This document shows positions 8,953-17,457 of a stretch of DNA of 64,000 nt, piece by piece (positions within the stretch are counted from its first letter, which is position 1; each line of letters starts with the position of its first letter). This DNA comes from Streptomyces sp. GQFP (lineage in GTDB: Bacteria > Actinomycetota > Actinomycetes > Streptomycetales > Streptomycetaceae): positions 2,976,001 to 3,040,000 of the forward strand of contig NZ_CP089312.1 in assembly GCF_021545335.1 (NCBI RefSeq), read 5' to 3'. The notes under the pieces are model-generated. The model made no database searches. It was not told where the DNA came from and saw only the letters and a list, made by a program, of their open reading frames with translations. Position numbers and translations under genes: made by a program.

Positions 8953-9573
8953 CTAGGGCCGGGGCTCGCGCCACATGGGCCACATGCGGGGGCCGTCCGG
9001 GAGGTCGAGGGGGCGGCCGATGTGATTGAAGCCGAGCCGTTCGTACAGCGTGCTGCTGCGGGCACTGCTCGCCTCCAGATAGGCGGCCGTTCCCTCGCGG
9101 TCGCAGCGGTCGAGGGTGTGCTGGAGGAGAGCCGCCCCCAGGCCCTGGCGCTGGCTGTCCGGTGCGACGCCGATCATCCACAGGTATTCGTGGGCGCTCC
9201 CGGAGGGATGGATCTCCTCCGTCAGCCGCACGAGCAGTTCGACGCGCTCGTTGTCGGGATCGATGGCCTCGCGCAAGCGGACCGCTTCGTCGCCCTCGTC
9301 CCCTTGTACGTCCCCCTCGCTCGCCTCCGCGTGGCCGTCGGCGGGCATGGGCAGCCACAGGGCGCACGCCGAACCGTCCTCGGCGAGGTCGACGCGGCCC
9401 TCGGCGAGCACGATGTCGACGAAGGCGCCCACCAGTACCGGATGCGTCACGCGGCGGTGCGCCGGGTCCGGGAAGATCCAGCCGCTCACCGGATCGTTCT
9501 GGAAGGCATCGTCCAACAGCCGGACGGCCAGCTCCCGGTCTCTCTCGTCCGCCGTACGTATCGCCACGCCCAT
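8953..9573 (-). CDS. GNAT-family N-acetyltransferase
   Basis: A 206-residue acetyl-CoA-dependent transferase. It opens with MGVAIRTADERDRELAVRLL; motif A is YLWMIGVAPDSQRQGLGAALL near residues 131-151, followed by AYLEASSARSSTLYERLGF (motif B). Substrate not evident. The ATG is preceded by an inverted repeat about 18 bp upstream that could be an operator. Confidence 0.85.
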   Translation of the reverse strand: MGVAIRTADERDRELAVRLLDDAFQNDPVSGWIFPDPAHRRVTHPVLVGAFVDIVLAEGRVDLAEDGSACALWLPMPADGHAEASEGDVQGDEGDEAVRLREAIDPDNERVELLVRLTEEIHPSGSAHEYLWMIGVAPDSQRQGLGAALLQHTLDRCDREGTAAYLEASSARSSTLYERLGFNHIGRPLDLPDGPRMWPMWREPRP

Positions 9574-9590
9574 GACCCGCCCCTTTGTCC

Positions 9591-9617
9591 CAACCGCCGT
9601 TGCTTGTATGGCGGTTG
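9591..9617. promoter_or_regulatory. Inverted repeat upstream of the GNAT gene
   Basis: CAACCGCC and its complement GGCGGTTG separated by 11 bases, just upstream of the GNAT start. It could be an operator or a leader hairpin. No regulator is linked to it. Confidence 0.35.
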
Positions 9618-9746
9618 AGCATAACGGGTGGGGAAGTTGTGACGGGGCCCGCACACCGTGGGGATGTGCGGGACCCGTCGGCCGGAGCGCCGGTGCGAGT
9701 CGTACGGAGTCAGGGCCGTACACCCCGCCACGGGTTGCTCCGGGGC

Positions 9747-9780
9747 CTCAGGTGGTGCGATGTGTGTCTCAGGTGGTGCG
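9747..9780. repeat. 21-bp tandem duplication spanning the prenyl synthase stop codon
   Basis: CTCAGGTGGTGCG occurs at 9747-9759 and again at 9768-9780. The second copy contains the stop codon of the polyprenyl synthase gene, so the last codons were duplicated downstream of the stop. Confidence 0.6.
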
Positions 9781-11040
9781 GCGGGTGACGAACTCGGCCA
9801 GGGACAGCAGACCACCCGCCGCCTCCGGGTCGGGGACCGCGCGGGACAGTTCGTGTATCGCGCGGGCCATCCGGTCGGCCGCCTGGAGCTGCGCCCAGTC
9901 CCGGCCGCCCGCCCGCTCGACCGCGAGCACCGTCCGCTCCAGCGCCCCTTCCTGGCTCTCGTCGTACGGAACCCCGTACAGCTCGGCCAGTTCGGTGGCC
10001 GCCGGTGTGCCGGAGGCCAGTGCGGCGACCACGGGCAGGGACTTCTTGCGGGCGACCAGATCCGCCCCGGCCGGCTTGCCGGTGCGGCTCGGGTCCCCCC
10101 ATATCCCGATCACGTCGTCGATGAGCTGAAAGGCGAGCCCGGCCTCCCGGCCGAACGCGTCCATCGCCTCGACGTCCGCGGCCGAACCGCCCGCGTACAG
10201 CGCCCCGAGAGCACAGGCGCAGCCGATCAGCGCGCCCGTCTTGGCCTCGGCCATGGCGAGGCACTCGGCGAGGGTGACCTCCCCGGGGCCCTGTTTCTCC
10301 ATGGCCGTGTCCGCGTGCTGCCCCTCGCACAGTTCGACGACGCAGGACGCGAGCCGGGCGGCGGCGGTGGCGGACGCCGGGTGCGGGTCAACGGCGAGCA
10401 GTCCGAGCGCCAGTGCCTGCAGCGCGTCCCCGGCGAGGATCGCGTCGGCGTCGCCGAACACGGTCCAGGCGGTGGGCCGGTGTCTGCGGGTGGTGTCCCG
10501 GTCCATGACGTCGTCGTGCAGCAGGGTGAAGTTGTGGACCAGCTCCACCGCCGCGGCGGCCCGTACGGCTGTCTCCCGCCGTCCGCCGAGTGCCGCGGCG
10601 GCGGTCAGCACGAGCGCGGGGCGGATCGCCTTGCCCGCGTTGCCCGCCGCCGGGGTGCCGTCCGCGTGCTCCCACCCGAAGTGGTAGAGCACGACCCGGC
10701 GCATGGACCCGGGCAGCGAATCGACCGCTCCGCGCAGCGCGGGATCGACCACGGCCCGCGCCTGCTCCAGGATGAGGGCGGCATCCTGCCCCTCCGGTCC
10801 GCCGGACACCCCCGCTCCTCCCCCGTCTCCCGTCCCCCGTACGGGTACGGGGGACTTCGCCTGCCTCGACGGCCTCGGCAGGCCCGACTGGTTCGCCTGG
10901 CTTGCACCCACGGCCGGCCGCTCCCCTGCCCCGGACTCCGGTGAACTCCCCGCAGGCCACTCCTCCGGACTGCCGATGGGGCTCCGCCTTTCCGGATCCA
11001 GGGTCTCGATGGTCTCGACCGGGCCGTGGGGCGGGGTCAT
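9769..11040 (-). CDS. Polyprenyl diphosphate synthase with long disordered N-terminus (probable encapsulin cargo)
   Basis: A 423-residue trans-prenyltransferase that condenses isopentenyl diphosphate with an allylic primer. The catalytic domain begins around residue 85 ([18 protein letters not shown]). The first Asp-rich motif is [15 protein letters not shown] and the second is [18 protein letters not shown]. Product length (C10, C15 or C20) cannot be set reliably. Residues 1-85 are Pro/Gly/Ser/Glu-rich and look disordered, far longer than usual for the family. The ATG at 11040 overlaps the shell gene stop as ATGA. In family 2 encapsulin systems, disordered cargo N-termini mediate loading, so this extension is the likely targeting region. 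Confidence 0.9.
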   Translation of the reverse strand: MTPPHGPVETIETLDPERRSPIGSPEEWPAGSSPESGAGERPAVGASQANQSGLPRPSRQAKSPVPVRGTGDGGGAGVSGGPEGQDAALILEQARAVVDPALRGAVDSLPGSMRRVVLYHFGWEHADGTPAAGNAGKAIRPALVLTAAAALGGRRETAVRAAAAVELVHNFTLLHDDVMDRDTTRRHRPTAWTVFGDADAILAGDALQALALGLLAVDPHPASATAAARLASCVVELCEGQHADTAMEKQGPGEVTLAECLAMAEAKTGALIGCACALGALYAGGSAADVEAMDAFGREAGLAFQLIDDVIGIWGDPSRTGKPAGADLVARKKSLPVVAALASGTPAATELAELYGVPYDESQEGALERTVLAVERAGGRDWAQLQAADRMARAIHELSRAVPDPEAAGGLLSLAEFVTRRTT

Positions 11041-12443
11041 CGCCAGCGGCCGATCTCGACGTTCTCCAGCACGCCGAGGGCGTCCGGGACCAGGACGGCC
11101 GCCGAGTAGTAGGCCGTCACCAGGTAGTTGATGACCGCCTGTTCGTTGATGCCCATGAACCGCACGGACAGACTGGGCTCGATCTCGTCCGGGATACCGG
11201 CCTGCTGGAGCCCGATGACCCCCTGCTCGGCCTCGCCGGTACGCATGGCGATGATCGAGGTCGTACGGGCCTCGGTGACCGGGATCTTGTTGCACGGGTA
11301 GATCGGCACACCGCGCCAGGTGGGGATGCGGTTGCCGCTCATGTCGATCGTCTCGGGGACGAGTCCGCGCTTGTTCAGCTCACGGCCGATCGCGGAGATC
11401 GCGCGCGGGTGGGCGAGCAGGAACTTGGTCCCGCGCCGCCTGCTGAGCAGCTCGTCCAGGTCGTCGGGGCTGGGCACGCCGTCGTGCGGCTGGAGCCGCT
11501 GGTCGTACTCGCAGTTGCTGAGCAGTCCGAACTCCCGGTTGTTGATGAGTTCGTGCTCCTGGCGCTCCTTCAGGGCCTCGACCGTGAGACGGAGCTGCTG
11601 TTCCGTCTGGTTCATCGGCTGGTTGTAGAGGTCGGCCACGCGGGAGTGGATGCGCAGCACCGTCTGGGCGATGCTCAGTTCGTACTCGCGGGGCTTGGCC
11701 TCGTAGTCGACGAACGTGCGCGGGATGTCCGCCTCGCCGACGTGACCGGCCGCGAGGTCGATCTCCTTCTCGCCGTACCTGTTGGCGGCCTGCTCCGGGA
11801 TCGCCCGCAGGGCCTGGAGGTGGTCGCTCAGCGAGTCGGAACGCTCGGTGACCTGCTCGAAGTGCTGCCGGGAGAGGGTCAGCACGGTGACCGTGGTGAC
11901 CGCGCGGGCCGTGTACTCCCAGAGGGCGTCGGGGTCGAGCAGTGCCTGGTCGCCGAAGTACGCGCCGTCGGCGAGCATGCCGAGTTCGGCGTCGTCCCCG
12001 TACGGGCCCGTGCCGATCTTCTCGACCTTGCCGTGGACCAGCAGGAACACCTCGTCGTTCGGGCTGCCGAACGAGGCGATCTCCGAACCCGGTGTGAACT
12101 CCCGCTGCTGGCAGCGCCGGGCCAACTCGGTGAGCACTTCCTCGTCCTCGTAGGACCGCAGGGCCGGCAACTCGGACAGTTCGGCGGGGACCACTTCCAC
12201 GCGGTCACCGGTCTTCACGAACGTCAGACGGCCGTCCCCCACGGAGTAGGTGAGCCGCCGGTTCACACGGTAAGTACCACCCTGCACATTCACCCAGGGG
12301 AGCATGCGCAGCAGCCAGCGCGAGCTGATCTCCTGCATCTGGGGGACGGACTTGGTGGTGGTGGCCAGATTCCGCGCGGCCGATGTGCCGAGACTCTGCT
12401 GCGGCTTGTCCTGCTCCGTGCGGATCTCTTCGCCTACCGACAT
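11037..12443 (-). CDS. eshB: Family 2B encapsulin-like shell protein with cNMP-binding domain (EshA/EshB-like)
   Basis: A 468-residue protein. An N-terminal arm (residues 1-85) is followed by a cyclic-nucleotide-binding domain at about 90-205 ([16 protein letters not shown], then [23 protein letters not shown]). The remaining 260 residues resemble the SrpI/EshA major-membrane-protein-I region, now assigned to the HK97-fold encapsulin family 2B (for example [20 protein letters not shown] and [19 protein letters not shown]). The phosphate-binding cassette is noncanonical, so nucleotide binding is uncertain. EshA of Streptomyces forms large particles and affects differentiation and ppGpp. The gene symbol is by analogy with the S. 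coelicolor paralogue. Coupled to a prenyl synthase gene. Confidence 0.85.
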   Translation of the reverse strand: MSVGEEIRTEQDKPQQSLGTSAARNLATTTKSVPQMQEISSRWLLRMLPWVNVQGGTYRVNRRLTYSVGDGRLTFVKTGDRVEVVPAELSELPALRSYEDEEVLTELARRCQQREFTPGSEIASFGSPNDEVFLLVHGKVEKIGTGPYGDDAELGMLADGAYFGDQALLDPDALWEYTARAVTTVTVLTLSRQHFEQVTERSDSLSDHLQALRAIPEQAANRYGEKEIDLAAGHVGEADIPRTFVDYEAKPREYELSIAQTVLRIHSRVADLYNQPMNQTEQQLRLTVEALKERQEHELINNREFGLLSNCEYDQRLQPHDGVPSPDDLDELLSRRRGTKFLLAHPRAISAIGRELNKRGLVPETIDMSGNRIPTWRGVPIYPCNKIPVTEARTTSIIAMRTGEAEQGVIGLQQAGIPDEIEPSLSVRFMGINEQAVINYLVTAYYSAAVLVPDALGVLENVEIGRWR

Positions 12444-12747
12444 AAGGAACTGCCCTCCCGGTCAACTCTTAAATGCGCCGACGCGCTGATCCCTCTCGGG
12501 TTCGTTCCGCATCGGACGCCTGCGCGCACCAGCCTTCCCCACCGAACGCGCCCGTGCTACTACACGAATGAGCGGGAATGGATCATCTCCGGAGTGGGCA
12601 CAAAGGGGTTCTTCGCCAAATCGTTCGACCGGGCGAACGGAAAAGACCTCTTCTGCCGTCTCCTTCTCCCTCCTCCCTCCGTTTCGGGAACTTCAAGATC
12701 GGACCGACCGTTTGAGCCTTTGACGGACTACGAACAAGGAGACACCG
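12444..12747. other. Divergent intergenic region, shell gene / small-protein gene
   Basis: 304 bp holding the start regions of two divergent units. GGGAGGG lies 10 bases before the shell ATG, and AAGGAGA before the small gene. No operator or RNA gene is recognised. Confidence 0.5.
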
Positions 12748-12981
12748 ATGGCAGGCTTCCTGGACCGCGCGAAGGAACAGGCACAGCGTGGCCTGACACA
12801 GGGCAAGCAGAAGCTCGACGAGGTGCAGACCCAGCGGGCGGGCAGCGACCTGCTCAAGAAACTGGGTGCGGCGTACTACGCGGAGCGGCGCGGCAGCGGT
12901 TCTCCCGACGCGACCCAGCGAGCCCTTCAGGCCCTGGAGAGTCACATCGCGGTGAACGGGGACGCGTTCCTGCGCCAGTGA
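12748..12981 (+). CDS. Small hydrophilic actinobacterial protein
   Basis: A 77-residue charged, mainly helical protein beginning MAGFLDRAKEQAQRGLTQG and containing AAYYAERRGSGSPDATQRAL. It lacks membrane segments and known motifs. It has a strong AAGGAG ribosome-binding site. The look (amphipathic helix, then short helical domain) is typical of a widely conserved Streptomyces small protein of unknown function. Transcribed away from the encapsulin gene. Confidence 0.75.
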   Translation: MAGFLDRAKEQAQRGLTQGKQKLDEVQTQRAGSDLLKKLGAAYYAERRGSGSPDATQRALQALESHIAVNGDAFLRQ

Positions 12982-13098
12982 CCGGATCGGCTCGCACGCC
13001 GTCCGAACAATTCACCCTTGACCGTGGGATTCCGGTACAAGCTGCGGTACGAGGCGGTCACGACCGGTGGCCGTCGCGCAGCGCGTAAGGAGACGGTC

Positions 13099-13689
13099 AT
13101 GGCCCCACCCATGTCCGCGGGCAGCTTCCTGGACCGGCTCAGGGAGGAAGGCGTCACCGTCGTCGAGGTCGGCGACTGGCCCCACCACAACCGCAACCAC
13201 AAAGGCCCTTGGGGCCCGGTGCACGGCGTGATGATCCATCACACGGTGACCAAGGGCAGCGAGCACACGGTGGAACTCTGCCGCGATGGCTATGCCGAGC
13301 TGCCCGGCCCTCTGTGCCACGGCGTCATCACCAAGGACGGCTGCGTCCATCTCGTCGGCTACGGCAGGGCCAACCACGCGGGTCTGGGCGACGACGACGT
13401 GCTGCGTGCGGTGATCGCCGAGAAGCTCCTTCCGCCGGACAACGAGGCGAACACGGACGGCAATCGGCACTTCTACGGCTTCGAGTGCGAGAACCTCGGC
13501 GACGGCGAGGATCCCTGGCCTCCGGCCCAGCTCGACGCCATCGAGAAGGTCGCCGCGGCGCTGTGCCGCCACCACGGCTGGACGGAGCGGTCGGTCATCG
13601 GCCACCTCGAATGGCAACCGGGCAAGATCGACCCACGGGGCTTCAGCATGCAGTGGCTGAGGGAACGGGTACGGGACCGCTTGAAGTAG
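13099..13689 (+). CDS. N-acetylmuramoyl-L-alanine amidase (PGRP/amidase_2 fold)
   Basis: A 196-residue peptidoglycan amidase. Zinc ligands are likely the His pair in VMIHHTVTKGS (near residues 46-47) and HLEWQPGKIDPRGF near residue 172; CHGVITKDGCVHLVGYGRANHAG gives the substrate-groove pattern. There is no signal peptide and no cell-wall-binding domain, so it resembles phage-type endolysins or an intracellular enzyme. ATG at 13099 follows AAGGAG; a longer TTG-started form is less likely. Confidence 0.88.
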   Translation: MAPPMSAGSFLDRLREEGVTVVEVGDWPHHNRNHKGPWGPVHGVMIHHTVTKGSEHTVELCRDGYAELPGPLCHGVITKDGCVHLVGYGRANHAGLGDDDVLRAVIAEKLLPPDNEANTDGNRHFYGFECENLGDGEDPWPPAQLDAIEKVAAALCRHHGWTERSVIGHLEWQPGKIDPRGFSMQWLRERVRDRLK

Positions 13690-13697
13690 GGATTTCC

Positions 13698-13868
13698 TTC
13701 GCCCCCGCCGCCCCTACCCATTCCCATCCTCGGGGGCTCCGCCCCCGAACCCCCGCTCCTCAAACGCGGGAGGGGCTGGATATTCAGCCCGTCCGGCGTT
13801 TGAGGACAAAGGGGGGGTCTGGGGGCGCAGCCCCCAGGGATGGGACGGGTAGGGGCGGCGGGGGCGAA
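13698..13868. repeat. Long near-palindromic intergenic repeat
   Basis: The left arm (13698 to about 13770) opens with TTCGCCCCCGCCG and the right arm (about 13795-13868) closes with its complement. The arms are largely complementary over some 65-70 bp, around a centre containing GGATATTCAGCCCGTCCG. The right half recurs at 60959-61060. Such a structure could act as a bidirectional terminator or be a small mobile repeat. It ends 9 bp before the next gene start. Confidence 0.8.
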
Positions 13869-13877
13869 AATGGCTCT

Positions 13878-14747
13878 GTGTCCCTCCCCACCCCCCTCCA
13901 AGAGCTCACCGACCCCCGCTTCGCCCGCCACCACCTCCGTCTGCTCCTCAAGCGCGACGACCTCATCCACCCGGACCTCGTCGGCAACAAGTGGCGCAAG
14001 CTGGTCCCCAACCTGGATGCCGCCGCCGGACGCCCGATCCTCACCTTCGGCGGCGCCTACTCCAACCACCTGCGCGCCACAGCCACCGCTGGCCGCCTCC
14101 TCGGCCTGCCGGCCATCGGGATCGTCCGGGGTCAGGAACTCGCCGCCCGCCCTCTCAACCCCTCCCTCGCCCACTGCACGGCGAACGGCATGCGCCTGCA
14201 CTTCGTCGACAGATCGACGTACCGGCGCAAGACCGACCCCGACACCCTCGCCGCCATCCGCAGGGAAGCCGGCGCCGACGACGCGTACGTCGTGCCGGAA
14301 GGCGGCAGCAACGCCCTCGCCGTACGCGGCTGCCGCGCCCTCGGCGAGGAGCTGCGCGGCCACGCCGACGTCGTCGCGGTCGCCTGCGGCACCGGCGGCA
14401 CCCTCGCCGGCCTGGCCGCGGGCCTCGCCCCCGACCAGCGCGCCCTCGGCATCCCGGTCCTCAAGGGCGGCTTCCTGGACGCGGAGATACGGGCCCTCCA
14501 GGACCTCGCCTTCGGCGGCGCCCGCGGCTCCTGGACCCTCGACCACCGTTTCCACTTCGGCGGCTATGCCCGTACGCCCCCCGAACTGCACGCCTTCGCC
14601 GACGACTTCGAGGCCCGTCACGACGTCCCCATGGAACCTCTCTATGTCGCCAAGATGCTGTACGGACTTGTCGCTCTCGCGGAAGAAGGCGCGTTCCCGC
14701 GCGGGACCACCGTCGCGGCGGTGATCACCGGCCGCCCGTTCCCGTGA
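13878..14747 (+). CDS. PLP-dependent D-cysteine desulfhydrase / ACC deaminase family enzyme
   Basis: A 289-residue fold-type II PLP enzyme. The cofactor Lys is in HPDLVGNKWRKLVPNL near residue 36, the substrate-binding FGGAYSNHL follows near residue 56, and ACGTGGTLAGLAAGL is the phosphate loop. It probably deaminates or desulfhydrates a small amino acid; D-cysteine and 1-aminocyclopropane-1-carboxylate are the usual substrates. The GTG at 13878 is the only start that preserves the family N-terminus. It lies directly against the long inverted repeat, with no clear ribosome-binding site. Confidence 0.85.
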   Translation: MSLPTPLQELTDPRFARHHLRLLLKRDDLIHPDLVGNKWRKLVPNLDAAAGRPILTFGGAYSNHLRATATAGRLLGLPAIGIVRGQELAARPLNPSLAHCTANGMRLHFVDRSTYRRKTDPDTLAAIRREAGADDAYVVPEGGSNALAVRGCRALGEELRGHADVVAVACGTGGTLAGLAAGLAPDQRALGIPVLKGGFLDAEIRALQDLAFGGARGSWTLDHRFHFGGYARTPPELHAFADDFEARHDVPMEPLYVAKMLYGLVALAEEGAFPRGTTVAAVITGRPFP

Positions 14748-14759
14748 CGGACGTCGCCC

Positions 14760-16355
14760 TCACTCCGGCTCCCGGAACGCCGCCGCTTCCTCCAGGTCCA
14801 GCCGTCGCAGCAGCGTCCGCAGCATCTCGTCGTCGATGTGGCGCGCGTCCCGCAGCCGCACGAACACCTCCCGTTCCGCGCTGATCATCTCCCTGGACAG
14901 CCGCCGGTACGTGTCGTCCACCGTCTCGCCGGTCACGGGATTGACCGCGCCCAGCCGTTCCCAGACGGCGTTCTGGCGGCGTTCCAGGACTGTCCTGAGC
15001 CGGTCGGCCAGCGGAGGCGGCAGCGCGTTGCGGTCGTCCTCCAGCAGGCCCTCCAGGCGCTGCTGTGCCGCCCTGGACGCCTGGGCCTGGGCGTTCGCCT
15101 CCGCGAGCGTCTCCGCCTGCGCGTCACGCCCGGGCAGCTTCAGCAGACGGATCAGCGGGGGCAGCGTCAGCCCCTGGACGACCAGTGTGCCGATGACCGT
15201 AGTGAAGGTCAGGAAGAGCACCAGGTTCCGTTCCGGGAACGCCTCTCCGCCCTCCATCGTGAGCGGGATCGAGAAGGCGATGGCCAGGGAGACCACCCCC
15301 CGCATCCCGGCCCAGGAGATGACGAACGCGCCCTTCCAGGTCGGGTTCGGTTCGCGGTCCCGGATCCGTGCCGACAACAGCCGGGGCACGAACGTTCCGG
15401 GGTACACCCAGACGAACCTGGTGACGACGACCACGAGGAAGACGGCGATCGCGTACCAGGCGGCGTCGACACCCTCGTATGCCCCAAGTCCCTCCAGGAC
15501 GACCGGCAGTTGCAGGCCGATCAGGGCGAAGACGGCCGATTCGAGAACGAAGGCAACCATTTTCCAGACCGCCTCCTCCTGGAGACGGGTCGCGAAATCG
15601 ACCTCCCACGCGCGATGGCCCAGATAAAGCGCCACGACCACCACCGCGAGGACCCCGGAGGCGTGCACCTCTTCGGCGACCGCGTACGCCGCGAACGGGA
15701 TCAGCAGGGAGAGAGTGTTCTGCAACAGCGCTTCCTTCAGGTGCGTGCGCAGCCAATGGATCGGCATCATCAGGATCAGCCCGATCCCGATGCCGCCGAC
15801 CGCCGCGAGCAGGAACTCGCCGATCCCGCCCGCCCAGGTAGCGCCCTCTCCAACGGCCGCCGCGAGGGCTACGCGGTACGCGGTGATCGCGGTGGCGTCG
15901 TTCACCAGGGACTCGCCCTGGAGGATGGTCGTGACCCGCGACGGCAGCCCGACCCGGCGTGCGATCGCCGTCGCCGCGACGGCGTCCGGCGGTGCCACGA
16001 CCGCGCCGAGCACCAGCGCGGCGGTCAGCGGCAGCCCGGGCACGATCAGATAGGCGGCCCAGCCGACGACGAGGGTCGCGAAGAGCACGTACCCCACCGA
16101 CAGCAGCGCCACGGGCCGCAGTTGCGCACGCAGATCGAGGTACGAGCTGTCGACGGCCGCCGTGTACAGCAGCGGGGGCAGCATCAGCGGCAGGACGACA
16201 TGCGGGTCGAGGGCGTAGTCGGGCACCCCGGGGACGTACGCGAACACCAGGCCGGCCGCGACCAGCAGCAGCGGGGGCGGGACCGGGGTGCGGCGGGCCG
16301 CGGCGGCGATGGCGGCGCTGCCCGCGACCAGCAGGAGCAGTGGCATCACGTGCAT
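14760..16355 (-). CDS. Na+/H+ antiporter, CPA1 family
   Basis: A 531-residue membrane protein. About eleven to twelve hydrophobic segments occupy residues 3-400. Family motifs include VVAPPDAVAATAIARRVGLP and GESLVNDATAITAYRVAL (ion-binding Asp), with VISWAGMRGVVSLAIA later. The last 120 residues form a charged, Ala/Gln-rich helical cytoplasmic tail. It exchanges Na+ or K+ for H+. Two ATGs (16355, 16346) could start it. Convergent with the PLP gene. Confidence 0.92.
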   Translation of the reverse strand: MHVMPLLLLVAGSAAIAAAARRTPVPPPLLLVAAGLVFAYVPGVPDYALDPHVVLPLMLPPLLYTAAVDSSYLDLRAQLRPVALLSVGYVLFATLVVGWAAYLIVPGLPLTAALVLGAVVAPPDAVAATAIARRVGLPSRVTTILQGESLVNDATAITAYRVALAAAVGEGATWAGGIGEFLLAAVGGIGIGLILMMPIHWLRTHLKEALLQNTLSLLIPFAAYAVAEEVHASGVLAVVVVALYLGHRAWEVDFATRLQEEAVWKMVAFVLESAVFALIGLQLPVVLEGLGAYEGVDAAWYAIAVFLVVVVTRFVWVYPGTFVPRLLSARIRDREPNPTWKGAFVISWAGMRGVVSLAIAFSIPLTMEGGEAFPERNLVLFLTFTTVIGTLVVQGLTLPPLIRLLKLPGRDAQAETLAEANAQAQASRAAQQRLEGLLEDDRNALPPPLADRLRTVLERRQNAVWERLGAVNPVTGETVDDTYRRLSREMISAEREVFVRLRDARHIDDEMLRTLLRRLDLEEAAAFREPE

Positions 16356-16445
16356 CGGTCTCGGCCCAATCTCGTTTCCCGCCCCATCCGGCACCCCATC
16401 TGGATTCCGCGCGGCTTTCCGCGCACCCGTCGTAACCTGGCAATC

Positions 16446-16706
16446 ATGAAACAGTGCACGCATGCCGACGCGCTGCCGGTCCCGGAACCAAAGCCCAAGA
16501 GCGAGACCTGCCCGGAGTGCCTGGCGGCCGGTACCCATCCGGTGCAGCTGCGCCTGTGCCTGGACTGCGGCCACGTCGGCTGCTGCGACTCCTCGCCGAT
16601 GCGCCACGCGACAGGACACCACAAGGAGACCGGGCATCCGGTGATGCGCACCTTCGAACCCGGCGAGAGCTGGCGCTGGTGCTTCGTGGACCATGTCCTC
16701 GTATGA
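16446..16706 (+). CDS. UBP-type zinc-finger protein
   Basis: An 86-residue protein that is essentially one zinc-finger UBP domain: CTHADAL, then TCPECLAAG, LRLCLDCGHVGCCDSS and HATGHHKETGHPVMR supply the Cys/His ligands. In eukaryotes the fold binds ubiquitin C-termini; in actinobacteria its role is unknown, possibly binding a free C-terminus such as that of Pup. Stands alone, divergent from the antiporter. Confidence 0.85.
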   Translation: MKQCTHADALPVPEPKPKSETCPECLAAGTHPVQLRLCLDCGHVGCCDSSPMRHATGHHKETGHPVMRTFEPGESWRWCFVDHVLV

Positions 16707-16806
16707 CCGCGCGGAAGCCGCGTATCGTCGTCCACCCGACCTCGCACCCGTGTGAGCAGGGGCATTGGTGACCGGAGGCGTACTCGTGTGACCCTGGATC
16801 CGGACG

Positions 16807-16831
16807 GTTCGACCGTCTGACGTCTGGGTAC
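16807..16831 (+). promoter_or_regulatory. Candidate stress-sigma (SigB/SigH-type) promoter of the sigH operon
   Basis: GTTC at 16807-16810, 15 bp spacer, then GGGTAC at 16826-16831. This matches the GTTT-N14-16-GGGTAY pattern used by Streptomyces SigB-like factors. A palindrome GACGG-TTCGA-CCGTC (16803-16817) covers the -35. About 210 bp upstream of the anti-sigma gene. The remainder of 16707-17043 holds no gene. Confidence 0.45.
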
Positions 16832-17043
16832 GTCAACCCGGCGCTCGTTGTTCCCAATTGGGCCCGCAGAACCCCTAGCCACTGTGCGTATCCGTATGTT
16901 TACTATGAGTGACAGCAAGGGGCTGGGGTCCCGGGGACAGAAATGTCGAGAGCGCGGTAGCGTCACCGCTGAACCACGTATCGCGTTACCCCGGGGGGCG
17001 ACCCTCGGCCCCCGAAAGAGCTTGTACCACCTTGGAGGTGAGG

Positions 17044-17457
17044 GTGTCCCAGTTCGCAGGCGAGCCCGCGACCCAGGACTTCGTGGAAGTCCGGCTGCCG
17101 GCCGCGGGTGCCTACCTGTCGGTGCTGCGTACGGCCACGGCCGGTCTCGCGGCCCGTTTGGACTTCACCCTCGACGAGATCGAGGACCTGCGCATCGCAG
17201 TGGACGAGGCCTGCGCGATCCTGCTTCAGCAGGCCGTGCCCGGCTCCGTACTCAGCTGTGTGTTCCGGCTGATCGACGACTCCCTGGAGGTCACGGTCTC
17301 GGCACCGACCACGGACGGTCACGCCCCCGCGCGTGACACCTTCGCCTGGACCGTCCTGTCCGCCCTCGCGGGCCAGGTCGACTCCACCGTCGCCGAGGAC
17401 AAGACCGTGTCGATCAGTCTCTACAAGAAGCGCGGCGCGGGACCCGGGCCGGCGTGA
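17044..17457 (+). CDS. prsH: Anti-sigma factor, RsbW-like ATPase fold (UshX/RshA/PrsH type)
   Basis: A 137-residue GHKL-fold protein. The N-box-like region is DEIEDLRIAVDEACAILLQQA near residues 42-62; the G-rich part is short, as in Streptomyces anti-sigma proteins of this type. It is expected to bind and inhibit the sigma factor encoded next. GTG at 17044 follows GGAGG; its stop overlaps the sigma start as GTGA, giving coupled synthesis. The gene name follows the equivalent S. coelicolor locus upstream of sigH. Confidence 0.85.
   Translation: MSQFAGEPATQDFVEVRLPAAGAYLSVLRTATAGLAARLDFTLDEIEDLRIAVDEACAILLQQAVPGSVLSCVFRLIDDSLEVTVSAPTTDGHAPARDTFAWTVLSALAGQVDSTVAEDKTVSISLYKKRGAGPGPA

Noticed and set aside
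14838..16706. 622-codon plus-strand open frame opposite the antiporter
   Set aside because: Composition is Gln/Arg/Asp-rich noise; the true antiporter on the other strand has clear membrane segments and motifs. Only its last 86 codons correspond to the real UBP zinc-finger gene.
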